DNA from: Novipirellula caenicola
GTDB taxonomy: Bacteria > Planctomycetota > Planctomycetia > Pirellulales > Pirellulaceae
DNA length: 64,000 nt
NCBI RefSeq assembly: GCF_039545035.1
Contig: NZ_BAABRO010000003.1
Location: 496,001 to 560,000 of the forward strand
Reading direction: 5' to 3'
The notes below the pieces were generated by a model, which was not told the DNA's origin, did not search any database, and worked only from the letters and a program-made list of their open reading frames with translations. Shown piece after piece: positions 28,874 through 37,321 of the stretch; the first letter of the stretch is position 1; each line of letters starts with the position of its first letter. Both the position numbers and the translations under genes were made by a program.

Positions 28874-29411
28874 GCACTTACATTAAAAGCCAGCCATTCG
28901 CTTTTAATACATTCTTCGAAACTTGTGCTCTATTATCAAAACCATAGTGCGCCCATGCGCGTAGTACGGAGGGCTTCTGTGGGGTCGTGCTGATTTTGTG
29001 TGTTCGATGGTCGAAGAGGCTGAATTTGCCGGTTAGATTGATAATCCGTCAAACCCTCAGTCTGGTGGGGGATTCCCCTAGGATTGACTGTCCACTTTGA
29101 ATAGCGGCCTTGGGGGGGCAACGCTGTGAAGCATTTACCGGCGGAAAATTGCAGCATTTGCGTTCCGTAGCGACGCTCGCCAGAGCGTGGATTGTTGGCG
29201 TGCGAATGCGAATGACCACCTTCTGGCGAAGGTAGCTACGAGAAAATACTTCACCGCCTTGCTCTGGGGGGGCATCTCTCGCAAAAGAGGACCTCCAAAA
29301 CGCCCGCCAATGGCGACCAGCGACAAATCGATGGTGGCTGTTTCACCACGATGGGTTTGGTAACCTGTAACGGATCCTCGTCATCCCTATCACTGTCACG
29401 TTATCACCAGC
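28874..29411. other. Intergenic region with a MITE-like repeat
   Basis: About 540 bp between the divergent pilin and ABC permease genes. It contains the family C repeat (29117-29268). No other gene is supported; frames on the minus strand here read through the repeat. Confidence 0.55.
29117..29268. repeat. MITE-like repeat, family C
   Basis: Ends 'gcaacgctgtgaagcattt' and 'aaatacttcaccgccttgc' are imperfect inverted repeats. The inside has a second inverted pair, 'cgttccgtagcgacgctcgc' against 'ccaccttctggcgaaggtag'. The left 130 bp match 54140-54275 at high identity. Confidence 0.7.
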
Positions 29412-31181
29412 ATGCTCGGACCCGTATTTAATCGCGAAGCGTTGGTCGTTCCGAAACGGCCCAAGACCTACCTCAGCCGAGGCGTCTACGTGCTGGTGCT
29501 GTTTCTGCTGCTGTGCACGGGCTATTTGGTGCTCGACGGTTCTCGGTCGCTGCTGACGACCTCGGATTCGGCGCGTTTTGGCGGCTGGATGTTCGCCTTG
29601 TTGTCGCCGCTGCAATTTCTGGTGCTCAGCAGTTTGGCCGCCGTGGGAGCCGCCAGTAGTGTGGCTCAAGAAAAGGATCGCCGTACGCTGTTGTTGCTGC
29701 TGATGACGCGGCTGAGTGGTTTCGAGGTCGTGGTGGGCAAATTGACCGCCAGCCTGCTGGGGCCGCTTTCGATGCTGGTTTGCGCCATGCCCCTGTTTTT
29801 GGTGCTGCCGCTGCTTGGCGGTGTCTCGCCTGCACAAGTGTTGAGTGTGTTTGTGGTGACCGCCGCGACGATTGTCTTTGCCGGTTCGGTCGGGACGGTG
29901 GTGGGATTGTGGCGTGAGAAGACCTTTCAAGCGATCGCACTAACCGTGCTGTTGTTGTTGATGTACATGGCCATCGCCGAGATCATTGCGGTCATCGGTG
30001 GCGTTCCCGAGACGATTGCGTTGGCGCTCAGCCCGCCACGCGCGCTGCTGGCCGCTGCCTCGCCGCTGGCCAGTTTGTCGAGCGCGACGGCGATCGGGAT
30101 CAGTTACTTTGTCGGTGTGTCGGTGTTGATGTCGATCGCGACGCTGGTCTTCGGCGTGATGAAGGTGCGAATTTGGAACCCGTCGCGAGACGTTCGCTTG
30201 AAGGCACCGGAACCGGAAACGTCCGAAGATTTGCGAGAGTATTCCGAGCCCGCGACCTGGAAAGTACGTCAGGCACGCCAGGTTTGGAAGAATCCAATTT
30301 TGTGGCGCGAGATCATGACTTGGGCTTACGGCCGCAAAGTCGTGGTGATCCGAGTCGCCTTTGTCGCATTGTTCCTGCTGGTGGCGGGGGCACTCTATTT
30401 CCAGATTCAAAGCGGCGTGGCGATGGAGCCTGCCGGGCGGATCGGTCGCGCCCTGCCTGCGGCGACGTTGCCATTGGCGGCGCTTGGGGTGATCAGTTTG
30501 GTGTTGGTCAACGCGTTGGCGGTCAATGCCGTCACAGGCGAACGCGACGGATTGGCGCTGGATTTGTTGTTGGTCACCGATCTAACGCCTAGCGAATTTG
30601 TGTTTGGCAAACTGTTGGGCGTGCTGTACGTCGCCAAAGAAATGATCCTGCTTCCATTGGCGTTGGTCGTCTATTTGGCGGCCAACGGGGTGATGACGGT
30701 CGAGAACGCGACGTATTTGTTTGTTGGGGCGATCACGTTGTACGTGTTCGTTTCGATGTTGGGGATTCACTCGGCACTGAACTACGTGGCCGGACGCACC
30801 GCCACGCTGGCGAGTCTCGGGACCGTCTTTTTTCTCTGCGTCGGGATTGCGATTTGCATGACGATCATGGTCAGTTTCCGTGGTGCGTTCCAGCTGCAAT
30901 TGGCTCCATTTTTGGTCATGATTCTTGGTGGAGGGGCGGCGCTATTCGCGTCCTTGGGATGGCGAAACCCGTCCTCGGCAATCTTTGCCGCTTCGTTCTT
31001 GTTGCCCTTGATCACGTTTTACGCCATCACTCAATTTTTGTTGCAGACCGACCATCTGTTTGTCGTCTTCTCGTTGGTGGTCGGTTACGGATTCACCACC
31101 GCCGCGATGATGATTCCTGCCTTGAGCGAGTTTGATGTGTCGCTTGATCGTGATCGTGGCGCCGGTGGAGATTCCGCTTGA
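29412..31181 (+). CDS. ABC-2 type permease with two homologous halves
   Basis: 589 residues with about 12 membrane spans. Each half starts with a similar pre-membrane motif ('GPVFNREALVVPKRPK' near 3 and 'NPILWREIMTWAYGRK' near 295) and has the ABC-2 'ERE' loop ('AQEKDRRTLLLLLMTRLSGFEVVVGKL' and the later 'TGERDGLALDLLLVTDLTPSEFVFGKL', described in parts). This indicates an internal duplication, so a single chain could form the whole channel. No ATPase gene is adjacent. The next gene starts inside this stop codon (TTGA), so expression is coupled to the DUF21 proteins. The substrate cannot be told. Confidence 0.85.
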   Translation: MLGPVFNREALVVPKRPKTYLSRGVYVLVLFLLLCTGYLVLDGSRSLLTTSDSARFGGWMFALLSPLQFLVLSSLAAVGAASSVAQEKDRRTLLLLLMTRLSGFEVVVGKLTASLLGPLSMLVCAMPLFLVLPLLGGVSPAQVLSVFVVTAATIVFAGSVGTVVGLWREKTFQAIALTVLLLLMYMAIAEIIAVIGGVPETIALALSPPRALLAAASPLASLSSATAIGISYFVGVSVLMSIATLVFGVMKVRIWNPSRDVRLKAPEPETSEDLREYSEPATWKVRQARQVWKNPILWREIMTWAYGRKVVVIRVAFVALFLLVAGALYFQIQSGVAMEPAGRIGRALPAATLPLAALGVISLVLVNALAVNAVTGERDGLALDLLLVTDLTPSEFVFGKLLGVLYVAKEMILLPLALVVYLAANGVMTVENATYLFVGAITLYVFVSMLGIHSALNYVAGRTATLASLGTVFFLCVGIAICMTIMVSFRGAFQLQLAPFLVMILGGGAALFASLGWRNPSSAIFAASFLLPLITFYAITQFLLQTDHLFVVFSLVVGYGFTTAAMMIPALSEFDVSLDRDRGAGGDSA

Positions 31182-32458
31182 GTCCGCTATTAGCAGCTTG
31201 GGGATGGCTGCTGGTGATGGGAGTGTTGATCCTGCTAAGCGCACTCTTTAGTGGTAGTGAAGCGGCGTTTTTTTCGCTGCCTCATCGCGAACGCTTGCGA
31301 TTGAAGCGACGCGGCGTCACCGGCCGCATGGCGGCGGCGATGTTGGACGATTCGGATCGTTTGCTGTCGGCGATCTTGTTTTGGAATCTTCTCATTAACA
31401 TGACGTACTTTGCGATCGCTTCGATCGTGGGGACCAAATTGCAAGAGGATCCGCAAGGCGGCTCGTCGCTCGCGGTCGGCTTCACTGCGGGCAGCTTGAT
31501 GGTGATCATCTTCTTTAGCGAGATGTTGCCCAAAAGTATTGCGGTGCTTGCCCCGGCACGGCTGAGTCTGCTTGTCGCACCGCCGCTGAATATCGCGGTC
31601 AAAATCGTCAGCCCGGTGTTGCCGTTGGTCAAAACGACCAACCTTGCCGTCAGCCGTTTGATTTGGCCGTCGTTTCGCCCCGAACCGGAAATCGATCTCG
31701 CCGATATCGAACGCGCCATCGAACTGGGAACCGACGACGCGGCGCTACTGCAACGCGAGCGGATCGTGTTGTCAGGACTGGTGGAAATGGCCGAAATTCG
31801 CGTTGCCGAACTGATGCGGCTTCGGAGCAAGTTGATGTTGTGCACCGTTGACGAAGTGCATCAGATTTTCAGCCAAGATCAACCGCTAAACGGCTACGTT
31901 TTGATCACCGACAGCGCCGGAGAATCGATTGATGCGGCGATCAGCATCCGCTTGTTACGCCCCAGCCAAATCGACGATATCGCCAATGCGATGGAACCGG
32001 TGATCTACGTCCCTTGGTCGGCCCGTGTGTCGCAAGTCCTCGATCAGCTCAACGACGACGACCGCAGTGTTGCTGTGGTCGTGAACGAGTTTGGCGAAGC
32101 CATCGGGGCGATCACGATCGACGATATTTTGCAATACGTTTTTGCTTCGCGGCACGCGCACGAGATGGATACGATTGGGGAAGCGACCATCCAAATGCTC
32201 GAAGAAAATCACTACCGTGTCCACGGATCCGCCAGCGCGCGTGCACTGGCCAAACGATTGGGGATCGAAACGGTCGAAGAGGGCGTGACGACGGTGGCGG
32301 GGCTGATCCAGCGACATAACGAACGACTACCCCGCGTTGGCGATCGTGCTCCGCTGGATCGTTACACGCTGGAGGTGATCGAGGAAAAAGACGATGCGGT
32401 GTGGATCGATGTCCGTGTGATCGAAGAACGTTCTGATTCACCGGAGATGCCGTCATGA
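31178..32458 (+). CDS. DUF21 / CBS / CorC_HlyC protein (CNNM-like)
   Basis: 426 residues. The start is TTG 31178, overlapping the upstream stop as TTGA, with GGTGGAG 7 nt upstream. Residues about 1-180 form the DUF21 membrane domain ('LSALFSGSEAAFFSL', 'NLLINMTYF', 'SEMLPKSIAV'). A CBS pair follows (about 195-325, with 'VVVNEFGEAIGAITIDDIL'), then a CorC_HlyC domain (about 340-420, 'HYRVHGSASARALAKRLG'). The family includes CNNM and CorC, implicated in Mg2+/Co2+ efflux or homeostasis at the inner membrane. The next gene overlaps by ATGA and encodes a second, shorter DUF21 protein, which suggests a heterodimer. Confidence 0.92.
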   Translation: MSPLLAAWGWLLVMGVLILLSALFSGSEAAFFSLPHRERLRLKRRGVTGRMAAAMLDDSDRLLSAILFWNLLINMTYFAIASIVGTKLQEDPQGGSSLAVGFTAGSLMVIIFFSEMLPKSIAVLAPARLSLLVAPPLNIAVKIVSPVLPLVKTTNLAVSRLIWPSFRPEPEIDLADIERAIELGTDDAALLQRERIVLSGLVEMAEIRVAELMRLRSKLMLCTVDEVHQIFSQDQPLNGYVLITDSAGESIDAAISIRLLRPSQIDDIANAMEPVIYVPWSARVSQVLDQLNDDDRSVAVVVNEFGEAIGAITIDDILQYVFASRHAHEMDTIGEATIQMLEENHYRVHGSASARALAKRLGIETVEEGVTTVAGLIQRHNERLPRVGDRAPLDRYTLEVIEEKDDAVWIDVRVIEERSDSPEMPS

Positions 32459-33396
32459 TGATCGCGATAATCATCTTCACGGTCGGGTTGTTGCTGAGCG
32501 CGTTTTTTAGTGGCAGCGAAACGGGGCTGTACCGTGTCTCGCGAACCCGCTTGGTGCTCGACGGGCTCAGTGGTTCACGCATGGCGCGTGGGGTCGTATG
32601 GCTTTTAAATCATCCTGCGATCTTTGTCGCAACGATGTTGGTCGGAAACAATATCGCCAACTACTTGGTCAGTTTGGCGATCGTGATGGCCGCGTTGATC
32701 TTGTTCGGTGTCGACACCAGCGCGGAACTGATCGGTCCTGTGTTGATGACGCCTGTCGTGTTTGTGCTGGGCGAATTGTTGCCAAAGTACCTGTTCTTTC
32801 ACGCTCCCTATCGGTTGCTGCGAGCGACCCGCCCTGCACTGCTGATCGCCACGATTGTATTTGCGCCGGTCACGATCCTGTTGGGATTGCTGGGCAACGC
32901 ACTGCGGTTGCTTACCGGCGAGACGCCGTTCCGCGTGCGATTGACGATGGCTCGCGGTGAATTGGATCAAGTGTTACGAGACGGTCACGAAGCCGGCATC
33001 TTGGCGGCCGGCCAGCGGGTGTTGGCCCAGAACTTGTTCGAAGTCGGCAATCAACCGGCCGTTTCGTACGGAGTGCCGCCCCAGCGTTTGGCGATCGTGC
33101 AGGCGCCAGTGAATGTGTCCGAGGCGAAACAGCAAGCTCGTCGACGCAACCACCCCATCGTGCTCGTCCAGCGTGGCGGGCGAATCATCGGCTTTTTGCG
33201 TTATGCCGATTTGTGTGTTGCCAATCCGCGAGTCGACATCAAACCGGTCATTCGAGGGCGAACTACTGATCGACATCTGCGGATTCTGCTGCGGCTATAT
33301 GATGCCGCAAGCGACGTGGCGGTGTTATTTGATGATCATGGTGACATGCGATCCGTCGTCACACGCCGTCAATTACTGCAGCCGCTGATCAAATAG
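32455..33396 (+). CDS. Second DUF21 protein lacking the CorC_HlyC tail
   Basis: 313 residues. The N-terminal DUF21 domain shows 'LLSAFFSGSETGLYRVSRTRL', 'LLNHPAIFVATMLVGNNIANY' and 'GELLPKYLFF'. The rest resembles a degenerate CBS pair ('PIVLVQRGGRIIGFLRYADL', 'VAVLFDDHGDMRSVVTRRQLL'), and no CorC_HlyC domain follows. Start ATG 32455 overlaps the previous stop (ATGATGA). Co-translation with the complete DUF21 protein suggests a paired metal-transport or regulatory complex, as for tandem DUF21 genes elsewhere. Confidence 0.9.
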   Translation: MMIAIIIFTVGLLLSAFFSGSETGLYRVSRTRLVLDGLSGSRMARGVVWLLNHPAIFVATMLVGNNIANYLVSLAIVMAALILFGVDTSAELIGPVLMTPVVFVLGELLPKYLFFHAPYRLLRATRPALLIATIVFAPVTILLGLLGNALRLLTGETPFRVRLTMARGELDQVLRDGHEAGILAAGQRVLAQNLFEVGNQPAVSYGVPPQRLAIVQAPVNVSEAKQQARRRNHPIVLVQRGGRIIGFLRYADLCVANPRVDIKPVIRGRTTDRHLRILLRLYDAASDVAVLFDDHGDMRSVVTRRQLLQPLIK

Positions 33397-33413
33397 TTTT
33401 CCCATCCCGGGAT

Positions 33414-33818
33414 TCATTTGGAATAACCGAGTGTTCCGATCACCATCAACATCTCGTCACACGTGATGTAGCGGCGGTGGTGTTCCAATTTGTATTGGTC
33501 GATCGCCAATGCGAGTTGACGTCCCTCTTCGGAAAGCCCACTGTGCGAGCTGCCGAATTGACGACGTTCGCCACGCGGTTTGGACGCGTCTTTGGCTCGA
33601 CGATCGACAAATGCATCGGATGCAGACGCAGGTTGGCTCGACACCGAAAAGTTTTCCGGAGTTACCGCTGACAGATAGTTTGTAGGTACATTCGATTGTT
33701 GCATCAGTTCACTCTTTACTGGATGAGCATGGTAATCCATTGAAAGCCTACCTTGCAAAATCGCTTGCCGTCGTGTTTGCGACTCTTTTCGCGGAGGTTT
33801 CTCGTTTTTGCCGCTCAT
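33414..33818 (-). CDS. Conserved small planctomycete protein, unknown function
   Basis: 134 residues from ATG 33818 (MSGKNEKPPRKES), which has AGGGGTG just upstream. Later starts, such as MDYHAHPVK with AAGGTAGG before it, are possible; the frame opens back to 33950. Most of the chain is polar and disordered. The last 45 residues are compact and look conserved ('LSEEGRQLALAIDQYKLEHH', then 'RYITCDEMLMVIGTLGY'), the type of small helical domain I have seen in many short planctomycete proteins. No function can be named. Confidence 0.6.
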   Translation of the reverse strand: MSGKNEKPPRKESQTRRQAILQGRLSMDYHAHPVKSELMQQSNVPTNYLSAVTPENFSVSSQPASASDAFVDRRAKDASKPRGERRQFGSSHSGLSEEGRQLALAIDQYKLEHHRRYITCDEMLMVIGTLGYSK

Positions 33819-34022
33819 GGTCACCCCTAATCGCACCGGATAACCGTCGCCATCGCTACAACCCACCCGCTGCCGCGTTTTGAAATGATGCGTCGGGTTG
33901 TGATTTGCCGGGAAAAAATCGACCATGGCGCAGCTCCAAAACTGACGCATCGCGGCTTACTCGACCAACAGACCGTTGACGAATTGGGCTACGAAATTGG
34001 TACGTGCCGTTGGGCAATGCCG

Positions 34023-34961
34023 TTACCGCAAACTCGCTGGCATGTCGAACCCGTGTTGTTCGTTGGCCAGCCGCTCTTGTTGCTTTTTGACCTCGTTTGC
34101 CCAATTGGCTTCACCGCCTAGTGCATTGGGGCCTACCAGATTTGGGTTCAGCCGCAGCGCCATCGCCAGCGATTCTTTGGCCGCTTCGACGTTGCCTTGG
34201 TCCAACAACAGCGTGGCGAGTTCAAGACGCGCCGTCGAGTCGGTGGGGTCTTTCTCGGTCGCACGCACGAAACATTTTTGAGCTTCGTCGCTGCGTCCAA
34301 GCTGCCGCATCGCGATCCCCTGCAGCACGTCCGCGCGTGCCGGGGTGGCATCGGTTCCCATTCCGTCCTGCAACCGATCCAATGTTGCCAACAGCCGTCC
34401 GTACCGATGTTCTCGGTGATAGATTTCCGCTGCCTGCAATTGGACTTCGGGAAAATCAGGCTGCAGCGCCAACGCACGATGGTACGCTGCCAACGCTTCG
34501 GGCAGCTGGCCTGCTGCGAGCAAACAATCGCCTCGCAATGCCCACACGTCGGCCGAGCTGCGGGCCGCCGCCAACGCCGCAAGACTTTGCTGCTGAGCCT
34601 CTTGGTCGCGTCCCACTTCGAGATACATGCGGCCGAGTCGCTGGACCCGTTTGGGATCGCTGGCGCTGAGCCGGACCGCTTGCTCCATGTGCTCGATTGC
34701 GGCGTCATGTTCACCGCGTTGCCAAAGCGATTCCGCCAACCCCCAATGGGCACGGTCATCGGCGCTAGACACCTCCAACGCGTCACTGAACAAGGTTTCA
34801 GCGACATCCCACTGGTTGCTGTGCATCGCTTTGAACCCCTGCCCGGAAAGCCGCCGAGCCGCAATCGATTGCCGACTTTCGCCAATCCGCCGAATCGAGC
34901 GGCAGCCGGCTAACGCCAACACCGCTATCATCAGTATCATGAGGGCGAAATTCGATTTCAT
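34023..34961 (-). CDS. TPR lipoprotein
   Basis: 312 residues: signal with lipobox 'VLALAGC' (Cys20), then about seven tandem TPR units covering the rest ('AHWGLAESLWQRGEHDAAIEH', 'LGRMYLEVGRDQEAQQQSLAAL', 'LRGDCLLAAGQLPEALAAYHRA', 'IAMRQLGRSDEAQKCFVRA', each shortened here). It is anchored to a membrane facing the periplasm-like space and presumably scaffolds protein complexes. It stands alone between a small unknown gene on the same strand and a divergent gene. Confidence 0.88.
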   Translation of the reverse strand: MKSNFALMILMIAVLALAGCRSIRRIGESRQSIAARRLSGQGFKAMHSNQWDVAETLFSDALEVSSADDRAHWGLAESLWQRGEHDAAIEHMEQAVRLSASDPKRVQRLGRMYLEVGRDQEAQQQSLAALAAARSSADVWALRGDCLLAAGQLPEALAAYHRALALQPDFPEVQLQAAEIYHREHRYGRLLATLDRLQDGMGTDATPARADVLQGIAMRQLGRSDEAQKCFVRATEKDPTDSTARLELATLLLDQGNVEAAKESLAMALRLNPNLVGPNALGGEANWANEVKKQQERLANEQHGFDMPASLR

Positions 34962-35190
34962 TTCAGCTTGATCGCGTTGGGAAAAGAACGTTCGTTACTT
35001 CTTCTAGCAAGATTTCTCTGTTAAAAGCAATGTAAAGATCGGTAATTGGGGCCACGTCCGCCGCGTTGCTTGAGGACGTGTTTTTTTCCAGCCAATGTTA
35101 CGTTTTGCCAACGTCCCCTTTATCGATCACCTTCGTCCTTACTGCGGCGGGGTTTGCACCTGCCCATTACGCAAAATTCAAAACGAGATA

Positions 35191-35628
35191 ATGCCAGCAA
35201 CTTTTGACGAATTTGGACTCCGTTTCCTGTATCCCGACAACTGGACTTCCGTTGTCGACGAGGAAGAAGCAGGCAACAGTGCAACGCTGCAGATGCCAAG
35301 CGGCGGGTTCTGTTCGATCGTCCGCGACCAGAGTCAGAATTTGGACGAGCAGCTTGTTGACGAAATTCGCGATGCCATCATTGCCGAATACAACGAGGTG
35401 GAATCCGAAATCCTGCCGATCGATTCCTTCTTTGACAACGGTTTGGCGGTCGATCTGAAGTTCTACTATCTCGATCTGCTGATCATGCTGCGGACGATCG
35501 TGACGCGGATCGCCGGTCAGCGATTTGTGATTCAGATCCAGGCCGAGAGTCGCGACTTTGATGCCAACGAAATGGTCTTCGGCGCCATCCTGAAACAGAT
35601 CCGCGAGTGTGACCCCAGCGACGACTGA
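35191..35628 (+). CDS. PsbP/DUF1795-like small protein
   Basis: 145 residues from ATG 35191 (MPATFDEFGLRF). The frame opens at 35095, but the added part is not conserved-looking. The pattern 'FGLRFLYPDNW', 'GGFCSIVRDQ' and 'FVIQIQAESRDFD' followed by a final helix is that of the PsbP/DUF1795 fold, in which a short beta-sheet packs against a helix. There is no signal peptide, so it should be cytoplasmic. Function unknown. It is followed at 35651-35665 by the palindrome gatcgctccgcgatc. Confidence 0.7.
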   Translation: MPATFDEFGLRFLYPDNWTSVVDEEEAGNSATLQMPSGGFCSIVRDQSQNLDEQLVDEIRDAIIAEYNEVESEILPIDSFFDNGLAVDLKFYYLDLLIMLRTIVTRIAGQRFVIQIQAESRDFDANEMVFGAILKQIRECDPSDD

Positions 35629-35741
35629 GTCGTTGATCGATTACGTTGTTGATCGCTCCGCGATCACAACGCCCAGCGCCATTCACTTTTGCACTAAACG
35701 GATGTTTTTTATAGCGGTGCGGCATGAGCCGCCCGGTCAAA

Positions 35742-35814
35742 ATCGAACGTCTTACTCGCCGCAACCGGGCGGGCCCCGCACCGCGAGCGCTACCCAAAGT
35801 AGATGACGCTGGCC
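35742..35814. repeat. Dispersed repeat family H, copy 2
   Basis: It matches 14296-14366, including 'gcaaccg.gcgggccccgca' and the trailing 'agatg…ggcc'. It is located between the small PsbP-like gene and the fur gene end. Confidence 0.6.
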
Positions 35815-35855
35815 CAACGCCATCTGCCGCTACAAAAGCCACTCCCAATCCTGGA

Positions 35856-36362
35856 CTAAACCAAGTCTTGCTTGCGTTTTTTGCGGCGGCTCTTGCTGCA
35901 TTCGCGGCACACCCCGTGGATGATCATGCGGTGACCCGAGATGCGAAATCCATGCTCGACGCCGATCTCTTCAAGCAGCTTGGTGAGCGGTTCGCTTTGG
36001 AACTCGAACAGCTCGCGACAACGAGTGCAGTACAGATGATCGTGCTGGGGGTAACCGTAGTCGTGTTCGTAGACCGTCCGTCCTTCGAGCTGGAAGCTTT
36101 TCAGCAGCCCGGCGTCGACGAATTCACGCAGCGTTCGATAGACCGTCGCGCTGCTGACATAGTTCTTGGCCCCTTTTCGAGGCAAGCGATCAATCAGTTC
36201 GTCGGCATCAAAATGGTCGTGGTGACTAAAGACTTGATCGACCAACGTTTTGCGTTGGCTGGTTTGTCGAAGCCCACGCGTTTGCAGGTACTCCTCAAAA
36301 CGCTCTTGAGGGGTCAGCGAAACGTCGATTGGTTGAAGCGAAGGAGATGATGAGTCAGACAC
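35856..36362 (-). CDS. Fur family transcriptional regulator
   Basis: 168 residues. The winged-helix DNA-binding half includes 'LRQTSQRKTLVDQVF', 'HFDADELIDRL' and 'VSSATVYRTLREFVDAGLL'. The metal-binding half shows 'HDHLYCTRCRELFEF' and the second pair 'CREC', giving a structural Zn site of two CxxC motifs; histidines in 'YEHDYGYPQHDH' form the regulatory site. It is a cytoplasmic repressor of metal uptake or oxidative-stress genes; Fur, Zur and PerR cannot be told apart from sequence alone. The lysine/arginine-rich C-terminus is somewhat extended. Confidence 0.93.
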   Translation of the reverse strand: MSDSSSPSLQPIDVSLTPQERFEEYLQTRGLRQTSQRKTLVDQVFSHHDHFDADELIDRLPRKGAKNYVSSATVYRTLREFVDAGLLKSFQLEGRTVYEHDYGYPQHDHLYCTRCRELFEFQSEPLTKLLEEIGVEHGFRISGHRMIIHGVCRECSKSRRKKRKQDLV

Positions 36363-36572
36363 GTTGAAAAGTATTGGCGGTAGCGTCGGTGCATTGCGGG
36401 GCGAATTTCGCCGTCCGAACGGAGGAAACAGCTCGCGGTGGTCCTCTTCAAAGAGTACACCAATTTTGCGAGCTGTTTGAATGCCCTAACACTGTCTTAC
36501 CGCAAATTTTCGACTTTGACCACGCCGAATCAGCGAAATCCGAGCCGGGATGGGCGTGTGAGTGCCGTGTCG

Positions 36573-36863
36573 CTATGCGAACTGGTCCAACATCCGCTCC
36601 AAGGCGGCATCCATCTTCTCAGGCGTATCGTAATTGCCGCTGGCAATTTGGCGACGAAGATCGGCCACGCGGTCGATGCGGATCTCGCCCCCACCGGCGA
36701 TCGCACCCTCGAGCCGATTGACGCCCGACGCCGCACTGCTGATGTCGAGCTGATCCACAGGTGCCGCGGATTTCGGTGGCGTCGCTGGGGTCGGGGATTG
36801 GGTTCGTTGTGCCCCACCTGCTTGTTGCGAGGCGGACATACGAAAAGGGCCAAAAATTTGCAT
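36573..36863 (-). CDS. flgM: FlgM-type anti-sigma-28 factor
   Basis: 96 residues. The C-terminal half matches the FlgM domain: 'VDQLDISSAAS', 'EIRIDRVADLRRQIASGNYD' and 'MDAALERMLDQF'. The N-terminal half is disordered and Pro/Gln/Ala-rich, as FlgM proteins are. FlgM holds the flagellar sigma factor FliA until the hook is finished and FlgM is exported. No flagellar gene lies nearby, so it is an orphan copy. Confidence 0.85.
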   Translation of the reverse strand: MQIFGPFRMSASQQAGGAQRTQSPTPATPPKSAAPVDQLDISSAASGVNRLEGAIAGGGEIRIDRVADLRRQIASGNYDTPEKMDAALERMLDQFA

Positions 36864-37321
36864 AATCTGATTGCTCCCGTTTGGGACTGGTGACTCCCAT
36901 CAAACCACCCGTAACTCAGTGATGAGTCGCCGTGGGTTAGTTCGATGGATGCGAAAGCGCGTGAATTGACCGGGCCTATCCAGCGAAATCTTCCTTGAAA
37001 TCACTCGATTTTGACCGTTTCCGCTTCGGTCGTCAGCGCCGCTATCCTTGTCCCAGGATGCAATCCGTCGTAGCGAAAAGAGACTTTCGTCAGCGCGAAT
37101 CGGGCGGAAACATTTGTTTCATCGTCCATCGACTGCGACAACTTCAATCAAACTGATCACCGTGCGGTGCACAAATTGACTCCCAGGGACGCTGCGGAAG
37201 TTAGCAAACCCGTGAAACAACGGGCAATACCGGTTTTTCCGACTTCTTGAGCCAATCCAGAAAAGTTGCAGATTTTTTTTCGCAAACGCTCATGTTCACC
37301 ACTCAAACGAATGGCTAGCAA
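36864..37321. other. Intergenic region, no gene seen
   Basis: About 460 bp on the upstream side of flgM and past the 3' end of the spermidine-synthase-like gene. No repeat family, terminator or coding frame was recognised. It should carry the flgM promoter. Confidence 0.45.
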
